Shown here: positions 39,988 to 48,333 of the stretch, piece by piece
Layout of the letters: each line of letters opens with the position of its first letter
Numbering within the stretch: the first letter of the stretch is position 1
Source of the DNA: Flavobacteriaceae bacterium
Lineage (GTDB): Bacteria; Bacteroidota; Bacteroidia; Flavobacteriales; Flavobacteriaceae
Length of the DNA: 64,000 bases
Assembly (NCBI GenBank): GCA_947456815.1
Contig: CANGTL010000005.1
Span: 16,947 to 80,946, forward strand
Direction of reading: 5' to 3'
The notes under the pieces: model-generated
Database searches by the model: none
What the model saw: only the letters and a program-made list of their open reading frames with translations
What the model was told of the DNA's origin: nothing
Position numbers and translations under genes: made by a program

Positions 39988-40557
39988 TTAGAACTGTAGA
40001 GAAACAGTTAAGTCGAAATTATCTGATATTACTTTATCCCCTAAATTATCAAAGAAACTTCCCGAACCGTATTTGATATCATATTTAGTTCTGTCGACCA
40101 CTACTTTTGCTGTAGCGGTATTTCCTTTCACAGTTAAGTCGAACGTTACCGGTTTTGAAATTCCTTTGATAGTTAAATCAGCAACCACCGTGTAAACGCC
40201 GTTTGCTTTTGGAGTAACCGTTTTGAAATTCATGCTTGCTGTTGTAAATTTTTCAACACCAAAGAAATCGTCAGCCTTTAAATGTCCTTCTAATTTTTCT
40301 TTCCCTTCGCCAGCTTTTAGGTCAGTAACTTCAATAGATGTAATATCTACCGTAAATTTCCCACGAACAATTTTGCCATCTTTCATAAAGAATGCACCAT
40401 CTTTTAATTTGATTGTTCCTTCGTGTTGACCTGTAACTTTTTTACCAACCCAATTGATGGTACTTTTTGCTGCATTTACAGATTTGGTTTGTGCTGTACC
40501 GGTTAAAGTTGATACAGTTAAAGCTAATAATAGCGCTAGTGTTTTTACGTTTTTCAT
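39988..40557 (-). CDS. YceI-family protein (copy 2 of tandem pair)
   Basis: A 189-residue YceI protein with signal peptide (MKNVKTLALLLALTVSTLTGTAQ), STINWVGKKVTGQHEGTIKLKDGAFF, GHLKADDFFGVEKFTTA and YGSGSFFDNLGDKVISDNFDLTVSL. It lies 28 bp after the nitroreductase gene and likely forms one unit with marR and the nitroreductase gene, ended by the terminator at 39935. Confidence 0.91.
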   Translation of the reverse strand: MKNVKTLALLLALTVSTLTGTAQTKSVNAAKSTINWVGKKVTGQHEGTIKLKDGAFFMKDGKIVRGKFTVDITSIEVTDLKAGEGKEKLEGHLKADDFFGVEKFTTASMNFKTVTPKANGVYTVVADLTIKGISKPVTFDLTVKGNTATAKVVVDRTKYDIKYGSGSFFDNLGDKVISDNFDLTVSLQF

Positions 40558-40585
40558 TGTTTTGTTTGTTTTAATTAAGAATTGT

Positions 40586-41218
40586 TTATAAAGTTAAAAA
40601 TAGTTCTTCGTTTGATTTACGCACTTTAACATAGTGTTGTGTATCGTCTGCTTCGTGACGGTAACCAACGGTAGCAATAACTGCAGCGTTTAGATGAAGT
40701 GCCTCTAAACCTAGAATTTCATTAATTTGCTCAGGTTCAAAACCTTCCATTGGAGTTACGTCAATTTTCAGTTCAGCCGCTGCATTGAGAAGATTTCCTA
40801 ATGCCAAGTAGGTTTGTTTTGCTGTCCATGTGTTTCTTTTTTCAACAGGTAAAGTCGAAATTTTTGATTTCATAAAGTCACCATAACCTTTCAAAGCATC
40901 TGCTGGTAAGCCTCTCGTTACCGTGAGATTTTGTATTGCTTCATCTATTTCTTTATCGCCAAAGTTCGTAATGTTGGCAAATACAATCAGGTGCGACGCA
41001 TCTACAATTTGACTTTGTCCCCATGCTGCAGGCTGTAATTTTGCACGTAAATCGGCAGTTTCTACAAATATTACTTTGTAAGGTTGCAATCCATATGAAG
41101 ATGCACTAAGGCGAATCGCTTCTTTTAAGAAATTTAAGTCTTCAATCGATACTTTTTTTGTGGCATCAAATTTTTTGGTCGCATAGCGCCAGTTTTGGTT
41201 TTCTAAGAATGAGCTCAT
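40586..41218 (-). CDS. NAD(P)H-dependent nitroreductase-family oxidoreductase
   Basis: A 210-residue FMN-dependent reductase of the NfsB/NfnB group: NWRYATKKFDATKKVS, LRLSASSYGLQPYKVIFV and a C-terminal GYRHEADDTQHYVKVRKS. Members reduce quinones and nitroaromatics by two electrons. It is 11 bp downstream of a MarR gene, a pattern seen in quinone or electrophile-responsive operons. Confidence 0.88.
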   Translation of the reverse strand: MSSFLENQNWRYATKKFDATKKVSIEDLNFLKEAIRLSASSYGLQPYKVIFVETADLRAKLQPAAWGQSQIVDASHLIVFANITNFGDKEIDEAIQNLTVTRGLPADALKGYGDFMKSKISTLPVEKRNTWTAKQTYLALGNLLNAAAELKIDVTPMEGFEPEQINEILGLEALHLNAAVIATVGYRHEADDTQHYVKVRKSNEELFLTL

Positions 41219-41229
41219 AATATTGGATG

Positions 41230-41688
41230 TTATTTAAATGTTCTATATTTTTCTAATAATTGGTTGAGTATTTCCAGTTCTTTTTCGTTAAGATTACCAG
41301 CAAATATTTGTTCATGGGCAGTAACTTTCGGATCTAGTTCTTCCAAAAGTGACAATCCCTTTGATGTAATTAAGATTTCCATTTTTCTGCGATTATCCGG
41401 ACAAACTTCACGTGTAACATAATCCTTAAGCAATAGTTTGTCAATTAATCGCGTGGTGTTGCTATTTTTAGCGAGCATTCTTTCTTGAATATCGCACATG
41501 TTTACAGCAGTTCCTTTTTGACCTCTCAGTATGCGCAATACGTTATATTGTTCTCCAGATACATCGAACGGTTTCAGCAATTCATTAAACTTATCGCCAA
41601 TTACATTTTGCGTGTATATCAAATTGAGGATAACTTTCTTGGCATCATCTAACGCCACATTTGATTTTATGATTTCTTCAATTTTCAT
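41230..41688 (-). CDS. MarR-family transcriptional regulator
   Basis: A 152-residue winged-helix regulator (FDVSGEQYNVLRILRGQKG, then SNTTRLIDKLLLKDYVTREVCPDNRRKMEILITSKG). Cysteines at about positions 63 and 95 could sense oxidants or quinones, as in YodB/MhqR-type proteins. It heads a unit with the nitroreductase and YceI genes; three copies of a TTGTA-N2-TACAA palindrome before its start suggest autoregulation. Confidence 0.9.
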   Translation of the reverse strand: MKIEEIIKSNVALDDAKKVILNLIYTQNVIGDKFNELLKPFDVSGEQYNVLRILRGQKGTAVNMCDIQERMLAKNSNTTRLIDKLLLKDYVTREVCPDNRRKMEILITSKGLSLLEELDPKVTAHEQIFAGNLNEKELEILNQLLEKYRTFK

Positions 41689-41690
41689 GT

Positions 41691-41752
41691 TTGTAATTAC
41701 AATATTTGTAGGTACAAATGTATATAATGTATTTATATTTGTATATACAAAT
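41691..41752. promoter_or_regulatory. Triple MarR operator TTGTA-N2-TACAA
   Basis: Three palindromes upstream of marR: TTGTAATTACAA at 41691-41702, ATTTGTAGGTACAAAT at 41704-41719 and ATTTGTATATACAAAT at 41737-41752. All share TTGTA-N2-TACAA. The first begins 2 bp before the ATG. Centre spacings are 15 and 33 bp. Confidence 0.7.
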
Positions 41753-41857
41753 GTGTGTTATTTTTTTGTTAATTTAATCGATTGCTAGTTTTAACTGAAT
41801 TGTCTAAAACTTGCTAAACCCTTTCCAGTTTTTTTATATTTTTACAAAAAAAACAGC

Positions 41858-42184
41858 ATGGACTTATCACAACAAGAATGGGCAAACCAATTGGAGCAAG
41901 ACTCCAACGCAGTAATTATTGATGTCCGAACTCCAGAAGAATGGGCAGACGGCATTATTCCAAACGCCTTACAAATTGATATTTATCAGGGACAAGGATT
42001 CATTTATAAAATAGACGAATTGGATAAATCTAAGAATTACTATGTCTATTGTAAAGCGGGCGGAAGAAGTGCTCAGGCATGCAGCATCATGAATCAATTA
42101 GGTTTTGGTAACACCTATAATTTGATGGGCGGTTTTATGCAGTGGAGTGGAAAGGTAGTGGCTCCAGAAGAAAAGGATTTTTAG
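41858..42184 (+). CDS. Rhodanese-like domain protein
   Basis: A 108-residue single rhodanese domain: VIIDVRTPEEWADGIIPNALQID and active-site loop YCKAGGRSAQA with the catalytic Cys. It has no signal peptide, so it is cytoplasmic. It may move sulfane sulfur, but the substrate is unknown. Its stop codon is the first part of a large inverted repeat. Confidence 0.9.
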   Translation: MDLSQQEWANQLEQDSNAVIIDVRTPEEWADGIIPNALQIDIYQGQGFIYKIDELDKSKNYYVYCKAGGRSAQACSIMNQLGFGNTYNLMGGFMQWSGKVVAPEEKDF

Positions 42185-42259
42185 AATTTTGGATTTTTAG
42201 ATTGTTAGATTTTGAATGACATCAATGTAGTCTAACAATCTAAAAATCCAAAATTCTAA
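42181..42259. terminator. Perfect 29-bp inverted repeat between convergent genes
   Basis: Left arm 42181-42209 and right arm 42231-42259 are exact complements, separated by 21 bp. The left arm includes the rhodanese TAG; the right arm ends 4 bp before the receptor stop. AT-rich and built from 'ttagattgttaga / ggattttta' words. Probably a bidirectional terminator. Confidence 0.75.
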
Positions 42260-42263
42260 CAAT

Positions 42264-44690
42264 CTATTTCCCAATTCGATTCTTTTCTGCTTCCAAACCA
42301 GTTTCTCTTTCACGCGATTTCTTGACGGCATCGCTTCCGAAATTGTAGCTTAAATTAAAGCGAACTTGGCGGCTGTCATTTCCTCCATCACCAGTAATTT
42401 TGACGAAGTCATATTGCGTCTCTCCATCCCATGGAGAAGTATATAATATGTCTGAAAACGCCAAACGAGCGGTGAGTTTTTTATTTAAAAACTGTTTTTG
42501 AAACGCGATATCTAATGAACCAATGCTTTTTGTTCTAAAGGTTCCGCCCCAAATAGAAGGCGAACTGTACCAGCCAGAAATTTCCATCATAATGCCTTTT
42601 GGAAGATTGAAATTATTTTGCCCATACAAACTTAATGTTTGCTGTTTTATTGACAAGAAAGCATCATTCGTGGCAATGTATTTACTTTGAAATGCATTGA
42701 TGCTTAGAAACACATTCCACCATTTCTTGACTTCAAAAGGATAAGAAACGCCAAAATTGATAACCTCTTCATTAGCCACATTTCTAGAAGTCAAGAAACT
42801 TTTGCTCGGTCCAGAAGCTTCGATTACTTGTGCAAAATAGTCGGTCACTCTCGTAAAACTAATGCTGGTGTTTAGGGTGTAATTATAGGTGTGCGACAAC
42901 TTGAAATTATCGGCATATTGTGGTTTCAAAAAAGGATTTCCTCGGCTGAAAGACAATTCATCAATTTGGTACTCAAACGGATTTAAGGATTGGTAATTCG
43001 GTCGCTCGATACGTCTGCTGTAGATTAAAGCAAAGGTATTTTTATCATTGCGGTTGTAGGTAATTCCACCACTCGGAAACCAATCGGTGTAATTCCGCTT
43101 CACTTGTTCGTTATTAGTCGGGATTAATGCTATTAATTCACCGTCAGAAGCTGTATTCTCCACACGGATGCCAATTTGGAAGTTGAATTTCTTATAAGTT
43201 CGATTGTAATTTAAATAACCAGCATTGACATTTTCCTGATAAATAAATTGATTACTTCTGTTTAAGTTGAGCGTTTGTACATTTCCGACGACACCAAAAA
43301 AATCAAGGGTGTTGTCTGTTTTTACAAAAGAAGTTTTGCCTCCAAGGCTGAGTTTTCCTTTCCAAAAGTTGCGTTCATAGTCAGTTTTAAAGGTCGCAAT
43401 GTCGATGGTGACTGGTGTATTTTGAAAACTATTATTTTCATTCAAAACCGTAGTTTCATCATTTTCGAAGTAGGTGTTTGGCTGGTAATTCTCCTTGTCA
43501 CTGTGGTATTTCCCGTAATCGATATCCATATTCAAGTTCACGCCAGTCGAATCTTCGTACTTGTAATTAAGATTCGAATACAAGTTATACGATTTATCTT
43601 GACCTATATTTTTTGCCACCAAAATGCTATCATTGATGGGGCTGTTGATAGGACGAATAGGCGTACGCGTATCAGAATGATTGAAACTATTATTAAAATT
43701 TCCACTGACAATCAATCCAAAAGTGTTTTTTCTGTTGGCGTAATAATCGTAACCTAACTTCACATTGTTTGCGTTGGTTGTGTTCTTGGTATCCGATTTA
43801 GAGTCGAAAATAGTATTGCTTTGTTCCCGATAGATATTAATAAAGTCATAGGTGTTTCCGAAACGATTGCTGTAATTCCCATAGATGTTTGACTTTTTGT
43901 CTCGTGAATTTAATGATAGTGAGTTGATAGAAGTTTCATACTTACCAATGTTAACTCCAGAAGATGCACTACCATTGGTTCCGAATTTCTTGTTCTTTTT
44001 GAGTTTGATGTTTAGGATACCTGCATTTCCTGCGGCGTCATATTTTGATGAGGGTTGGGTAATGATTTCAATGCTGTCGATATCGTTCGATTGGAGGGTT
44101 TTCAGAAAGTTAATCAATTCGTTGCCGGTCAAGTACGATTGTTTTCCGTCGATGTAAATAAGGACACCAGTTTTCCCTTCTACAATAATATTGTCGTTGT
44201 TGTCGATGATAATACCAGGCGCTTTTCGCAACAATTCAAACCCGGTAATTCCAGTTGCGTTTAGCGTATTCTGGACGTTAAATACAGTTTTATCCGCCAG
44301 CACCTGCACGATAGGCTTCTTGGTCTGAACCACGACTTCGGACAGTTCGTTGGTTTTTTCTTTCAACACGATTGCAGGTATTGTTAGAGAAGTGGAGTTT
44401 TTCAAAAAGCGCTCTGATTTATATTCCTCATAGCCAAGCGCATTTATGAGAAGGTAGTAATTTCCATCTGGTATGTTCGAGAAACTAAAAATCCCTTCCT
44501 TATTTGTTATGGCTGTTTTTTGCAAAATATCCTTTTCAGATTGAAAAAGCATCACAGAAATATTGGCGAGATCGCTATCTTTTTTGAGTTTTATGGCGCC
44601 AGTCAATGACTGTTCTTGGGCGCTTACAGCATTAAAGCAGAATAGGATAGTTGCGAGTATTAGTTTTTTTTTATAGAAAGGATTTATCAA
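42264..44690 (-). CDS. TonB-dependent receptor-like outer-membrane protein (carboxypeptidase-regulatory domain, OMP_b-brl_3 barrel)
   Basis: An 808-residue outer-membrane protein. Signal peptide (ILATILFCFNAVSAQ), a carboxypeptidase-regulatory-like beta-sandwich (about 25-110, LTGAIKLKKDSDLANISVMLF ... GIFSFSNIPDGNYYLLINALGY), a plug with LLRKAPGIIIDNNDNIIVEGKTGVLIYIDGK, and an outer-membrane barrel (RNDKNTFALIYSRRIERPNYQSLNPFEY) ending FNLSYNFGSDA. No SusD partner and no STN domain. Substrate unknown; peptides or metals are both seen in the family. Confidence 0.85.
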   Translation of the reverse strand: MINPFYKKKLILATILFCFNAVSAQEQSLTGAIKLKKDSDLANISVMLFQSEKDILQKTAITNKEGIFSFSNIPDGNYYLLINALGYEEYKSERFLKNSTSLTIPAIVLKEKTNELSEVVVQTKKPIVQVLADKTVFNVQNTLNATGITGFELLRKAPGIIIDNNDNIIVEGKTGVLIYIDGKQSYLTGNELINFLKTLQSNDIDSIEIITQPSSKYDAAGNAGILNIKLKKNKKFGTNGSASSGVNIGKYETSINSLSLNSRDKKSNIYGNYSNRFGNTYDFINIYREQSNTIFDSKSDTKNTTNANNVKLGYDYYANRKNTFGLIVSGNFNNSFNHSDTRTPIRPINSPINDSILVAKNIGQDKSYNLYSNLNYKYEDSTGVNLNMDIDYGKYHSDKENYQPNTYFENDETTVLNENNSFQNTPVTIDIATFKTDYERNFWKGKLSLGGKTSFVKTDNTLDFFGVVGNVQTLNLNRSNQFIYQENVNAGYLNYNRTYKKFNFQIGIRVENTASDGELIALIPTNNEQVKRNYTDWFPSGGITYNRNDKNTFALIYSRRIERPNYQSLNPFEYQIDELSFSRGNPFLKPQYADNFKLSHTYNYTLNTSISFTRVTDYFAQVIEASGPSKSFLTSRNVANEEVINFGVSYPFEVKKWWNVFLSINAFQSKYIATNDAFLSIKQQTLSLYGQNNFNLPKGIMMEISGWYSSPSIWGGTFRTKSIGSLDIAFQKQFLNKKLTARLAFSDILYTSPWDGETQYDFVKITGDGGNDSRQVRFNLSYNFGSDAVKKSRERETGLEAEKNRIGK

Positions 44691-44883
44691 CGTGACTTCG
44701 AATCGTCTATTGAGTAGTTTTTTTTAATTAGTTACTATAGACAACTATATGCCACACTTGTTACAAATAATTATGAATATTATCTAAATTTATTCCTTTC
44801 AAAATTACGTGAGTTGCAATTAGGTATTGACTCAAGTTATGATTTGAGACCAAATGACACAAGTCTTAAGAAGTTTCAAGCAG

Positions 44884-45573
44884 CTAGAAATCGGTGGTTA
44901 TGGGTTTACTTTTCTTATTCTTAAAAATATACACAGCGATAGGATAATAAGCGAAACTAAACAAAGCATAGCCAGCACGTTTTATAATTTTACCATAAAA
45001 AGGGTCAACCAGCGGGCCTAATTGTGTGATGATAAGAGCAACAAAGAACAAAGCTAATTCCCATTTAGGAAGCTTTCGGGCAGTGAGGAAAGCGCCGGCA
45101 AGAAATATTTGACTTAAGAACCAAAAATCTAAATATTTAAAGAGAATAAAAAATTTTGAATTGTCGTAAAAAAGAGGTTCAATAACGCTGTTGGTTTGAA
45201 TCTTATCTAAGATGAGATATGCCTTATCTTGTGGTAGTTTGAACAGTTCCACCAAGCAAAGGTCAATCGTAAACTGACCAAACATCACAAAAATGCACAG
45301 GATTAGAAAGAAAAAACTCAGCCCAAACCAAATCGGATAATTACGATTTTTTAGAAATGATCCAATGGCCAGGTAGGCCGGAATCATCAGTAGAAGCGCC
45401 AACATCATGATCAGATGTGAAGCAATCCAAGATGAACTATATTTGGTAATACCAATGTAAAAGTCTTTGTGATTGTGATCATGCACAAAGAGTAGAATTT
45501 GTCCGAGCGCATATAAAGGGAAACAAGCTAAGAGGCAAAAAGCCCAAAAGGCGTTTTTAAACTGTAGAAACAT
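44884..45573 (-). CDS. Polytopic membrane protein of unknown function
   Basis: A 229-residue protein with six hydrophobic helices and the loop HDHNHKDFYIGITKYSSSWIASH between the first two. No known family recognised. The His/Asp-rich loop HDHNH faces the periplasm or cytoplasm depending on topology and could bind metal, which is speculation. Confidence 0.6.
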   Translation of the reverse strand: MFLQFKNAFWAFCLLACFPLYALGQILLFVHDHNHKDFYIGITKYSSSWIASHLIMMLALLLMIPAYLAIGSFLKNRNYPIWFGLSFFFLILCIFVMFGQFTIDLCLVELFKLPQDKAYLILDKIQTNSVIEPLFYDNSKFFILFKYLDFWFLSQIFLAGAFLTARKLPKWELALFFVALIITQLGPLVDPFYGKIIKRAGYALFSFAYYPIAVYIFKNKKSKPITTDF

Positions 45574-45802
45574 ATAGGTCTTCTAATAGATATTTTATTG
45601 GTTTTAAAAATAGTGAATAGAATCTTATAACCAAACTTATTTCACTTTTATATTCGATTCCGCAGTATTATGCCCGATGGCTCACTTATTACAGTGTTGT
45701 TTTCTGCACTAATAATTCTTATGATTTGTTATGAATTTTAGAGCCTGAACTTATCTTTCGCAAGTCTATTTAAAAAAATAGTTGTTTTGCATTAAAAATT
45801 TA

Positions 45803-45832
45803 TTGTTTATTAATAATTATTTATTATGTTTG
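45803..45832 (+). promoter_or_regulatory. Promoter of the DUF2975-HTH pair
   Basis: TTG at 45803-45805 and TATGTTTG at 45825-45832, spacer 19, 26 bp before the ATG. Fits the Bacteroidota -33/-7 consensus. Confidence 0.6.
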
Positions 45833-45858
45833 CCATATAATTTAAACACTTAGAAATT

Positions 45859-46395
45859 ATGACAAAAACAAACAAATTCGTATTTACGGTGGTAGAGATT
45901 GTTTCTTGGATCATCTTTGTTGGCCTATGCATTGAAGCTGGCGCCTTAATTTTCAATTTTATTTATAGTCAATTTAAGCCTGAAGCTCTGCATAATTTGT
46001 ATCAAAAATTGGACTTAAGTAAAATGTATGACCGCAGTCAATTGGTTTTTTACAATATGTACAGTTTTATCTTGGTCATTGCCATTTTGAAAGCAATATT
46101 ATTTTATGTGGTGATCAGATTAGTGACCAAAATTGATTTGACAAAACCTTTCAATAGCTATGTGGCCAAGCAAATCTCGCTGATGAGTTATTGTACTTTT
46201 TCGATTGGGATCTTGAGTTATATCGCCAAAGAAATCACCAAAAATTTGTTGGATGAAGGATACGACGTCAATAGACTAGACCAGTTTTGGGCAGACCCTC
46301 AAGCCTTTATTTTGATGTCGGCGGTCATTTATGTCATCGCTATTATTTTTTTACGAGGCGTTGAATTGCAAACCGAAAACGAATTAACCGTATAA
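45859..46395 (+). CDS. DUF2975 membrane protein
   Basis: A 178-residue protein with four membrane helices of the DUF2975 type (KTNKFVFTVVEIVSWIIFVGLCIEAGALIFNF; late FILMSAVIYVIAIIFLRGVELQTENELTV). It is followed three bases later by a small HTH regulator, the standard pairing of this family in Bacteroidota and Firmicutes. Function unknown; presumably a membrane component whose expression the regulator controls. Confidence 0.85.
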   Translation: MTKTNKFVFTVVEIVSWIIFVGLCIEAGALIFNFIYSQFKPEALHNLYQKLDLSKMYDRSQLVFYNMYSFILVIAILKAILFYVVIRLVTKIDLTKPFNSYVAKQISLMSYCTFSIGILSYIAKEITKNLLDEGYDVNRLDQFWADPQAFILMSAVIYVIAIIFLRGVELQTENELTV

Positions 46396-46398
46396 TCT

Positions 46399-46605
46399 AT
46401 GCCAATTATTGTAAACTTAGATGTCATGATGGCAAAGCGAAAAATGTCACTCAACGAACTGTCTGAACGAGTGGGGCTGACGTTGTCTAATCTCTCCATT
46501 TTAAAAACAGGAAAGGCAAAAGCGATACGTTTTAGTACGCTTGCAACTATTTGTGACGTGTTAGATTGTCAGCCAGGAGATATTTTAGAATATGCAGGGG
46601 ATTAG
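46399..46605 (+). CDS. Small Cro/CI-type HTH regulator (YozG-like)
   Basis: A 68-residue HTH_3-type protein: MPIIVNLDVMMAKRKMSLNELSERVGLTLSNLSILKTGKAKAIRFSTLATICDVLDCQPGDILEY. The GKAKAIRFSTL and LDCQPGDILEY elements are typical of the regulator partner of DUF2975 proteins. Likely autoregulates the pair. Confidence 0.9.
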   Translation: MPIIVNLDVMMAKRKMSLNELSERVGLTLSNLSILKTGKAKAIRFSTLATICDVLDCQPGDILEYAGD

Positions 46606-46634
46606 AATTTTTTTATCGCATGGTTTTAGTTGAG

Positions 46635-46934
46635 CTATACCCAAATGTTCACTACAATTTCCGATTCAATTTCAAGATTTTCTTTTATTCTAATGGCTGC
46701 CTTAATCGGCAACAAATACGTATTTCTTTTCGTATCAAACCAAATCGCGGTGTTCCATTCGCTGGCGCCGATTTTTGCCGTGGCTTTGAGTCTGCCCCAA
46801 CCTTCTTCGGATGATTTGAAAAGTGTTCTTATTTCTTCGGATGTTTTTTCCGGAAGCGATAGAAAGTGCCAACCTCCTGTAACGGAATGTTGCCAAAGGA
46901 TTGCGTTGAATTCGTATTTTACTTTACCAGTCAT
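46635..46934 (-). CDS. DUF1905 domain protein
   Basis: A 99-residue single-domain protein: VKYEFNAILWQHSVTGGWHFLSLPEKTSEEIR ... GWGRLKATAKIGASEWNTAIWFDTKRNTYLLPIKAAIRIKENLEIESEIVV. This matches DUF1905, a small beta-barrel of unknown role. Complete for a stand-alone domain; some homologs carry an extra C-terminal YdeI-like helix that is absent here. Confidence 0.85.
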   Translation of the reverse strand: MTGKVKYEFNAILWQHSVTGGWHFLSLPEKTSEEIRTLFKSSEEGWGRLKATAKIGASEWNTAIWFDTKRNTYLLPIKAAIRIKENLEIESEIVVNIWV

Positions 46935-46986
46935 TTTTGCGCGCTGCCCTTTTATTTTGGATTAAGAAATGTGCCATGGACTAAGT

Positions 46987-47610
46987 TTATCTTCGAACCA
47001 GCACTTTATGAACAGAATTGCCAGCAGGCGTTGCTATTTTAATCCAATACATGCCATTAGTCAAATTGGAAAGATCGATGCGATTTGTTGACAGCGCTTC
47101 CATTTCTTCAATCAATCTTCCCATGCTATCCCATATTTGTAGGGTATTGATGTCGTTTTTATTGAGGTCTATTTCAATCATACCATTGGTTGGATTGGGA
47201 AATAGGGTGGGTTGTTTTTTAAGATTTTCAAATGTGTTGTTAGACAAAAGTTCCACGGTACCAACCGCGCCTGCAGAGTAAAAGTCACAAGTAGTGGTTG
47301 ACGCTGAATGAAAAATACGGACATTAATTGTATACAAACCACCCTCAGTAATGGGAATGAAAAAGTCGTTACTCATCTGAAAAACAGGGAGTATGGCACT
47401 AAACCAATAGCAAACAGATATATTGATGGTATTGCCAGTAATTTCATAGGAATTGCTCAAATAGCCGGCACCATTAAATGTGGTCACCAACAAATTCACA
47501 TTGATTCCACCATCCACTATTGTCGGTGTAATTTGATCAATGGCGATATTTTGTGCGTTGGTAAGCGTTAGTTGTCCTAGAAGGAAGAGTAGTAGTAGTT
47601 TTGTTTTCAT
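46987..47610 (-). CDS. Secreted protein with T9SS sorting domain
   Basis: A 207-residue protein: signal peptide (MKTKLLLLFLLGQLTLTNAQ), an unrecognised domain of about 110 residues (GGINVNLLVTTFNGAGYLSNSYEITGN ... YTINVRIFHSASTTTCDFYSAG), then a T9SS type A domain (LFPNPTNGMIEIDLN ... GMYWIKIATPAGNSVHKVLVRR). Cargo of the type IX system; role unknown. Confidence 0.82.
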   Translation of the reverse strand: MKTKLLLLFLLGQLTLTNAQNIAIDQITPTIVDGGINVNLLVTTFNGAGYLSNSYEITGNTINISVCYWFSAILPVFQMSNDFFIPITEGGLYTINVRIFHSASTTTCDFYSAGAVGTVELLSNNTFENLKKQPTLFPNPTNGMIEIDLNKNDINTLQIWDSMGRLIEEMEALSTNRIDLSNLTNGMYWIKIATPAGNSVHKVLVRR

Positions 47611-47956
47611 ACTATTTTGTATTTAAGATTGATTTTTTTTACCGCGGTTTCTCCTTTATGACCTCGCTTTTGAAAAACTTGCGACTTGGTTGATCGATAG
47701 CTTTTTATACACTGAGCGCTTTTCATCCTTAAGAACGAGAACCATTATTCTTACTCAAATTTATTAAATTTTGTTTATTCTAGGCATTGTACTTTTGTAG
47801 TATTCGATTGCCTCGATATCGGTTGAGCGCGGGCAATAGGTGAAGCGCATCCGTATTAGAATTATATAAGCAATTTGTGCAATGCTACAAATGGTTTGTT
47901 TGCAAACCGTTTATATTTACTTGGTGTTTGGATCAAATTCTGAATACAAAGAATCC
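47611..47956 (+). promoter_or_regulatory. Divergent intergenic region with a candidate promoter
   Basis: No gene seen. A TTG (47772-47774) and TACTTTTG (47791-47798) pair with a 16-bp spacer would give a ~150-base leader for the small plus-strand gene. A GGTTTG-TTTG-CAAACC palindrome lies at 47891-47906 in that leader. Confidence 0.4.
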
Positions 47957-48211
47957 ATGAAAAAATTAGTTTTATCATTTGTCTTTTTTGCCGGAACCGC
48001 TATTGCGGTAGCGCAGGTAGAAAACCAAAGCGACCGTCAAGAAGCAGATCAGAACAAAATACAACAAGAGCCCCAGCGTCCTGCTGAGAGGGTCCAAGAA
48101 CGCGCTGCAAGAATCGATGCGCAGCGTAACTACAATTTGAAAATCGAACAAAAGAAAGCGAAAAAGCTGGCACGAAAAGAAGAAAGAGCTCAAGCAAGGC
48201 AATTAAAATAG
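47957..48211 (+). CDS. Small secreted Gln/Arg/Lys-rich protein of unknown function
   Basis: An 84-residue protein with a signal peptide (MKKLVLSFVFFAGTAIAVAQ) and a highly charged mature part rich in Gln, Glu, Arg and Lys (ERVQERAARIDAQRNYNLKIEQKKAKKLARKEERAQ), predicted to be a single long helix or coiled coil. The start at 47957 begins the signal peptide; the upstream ATG at 47882 adds 25 residues of leader sequence. No family recognised. Confidence 0.6.
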   Translation: MKKLVLSFVFFAGTAIAVAQVENQSDRQEADQNKIQQEPQRPAERVQERAARIDAQRNYNLKIEQKKAKKLARKEERAQARQLK

Positions 48212-48333
48212 GTCAATTATAACAACTGATTTGCATGCGGGGTAATAACTAAGTGACTTGTCTTTTATTATAGAATGCACTTTGGAGTTGTTGGTTGTTT
48301 AGCACGGATTATAAATCGACGCTACCGGCGGTG

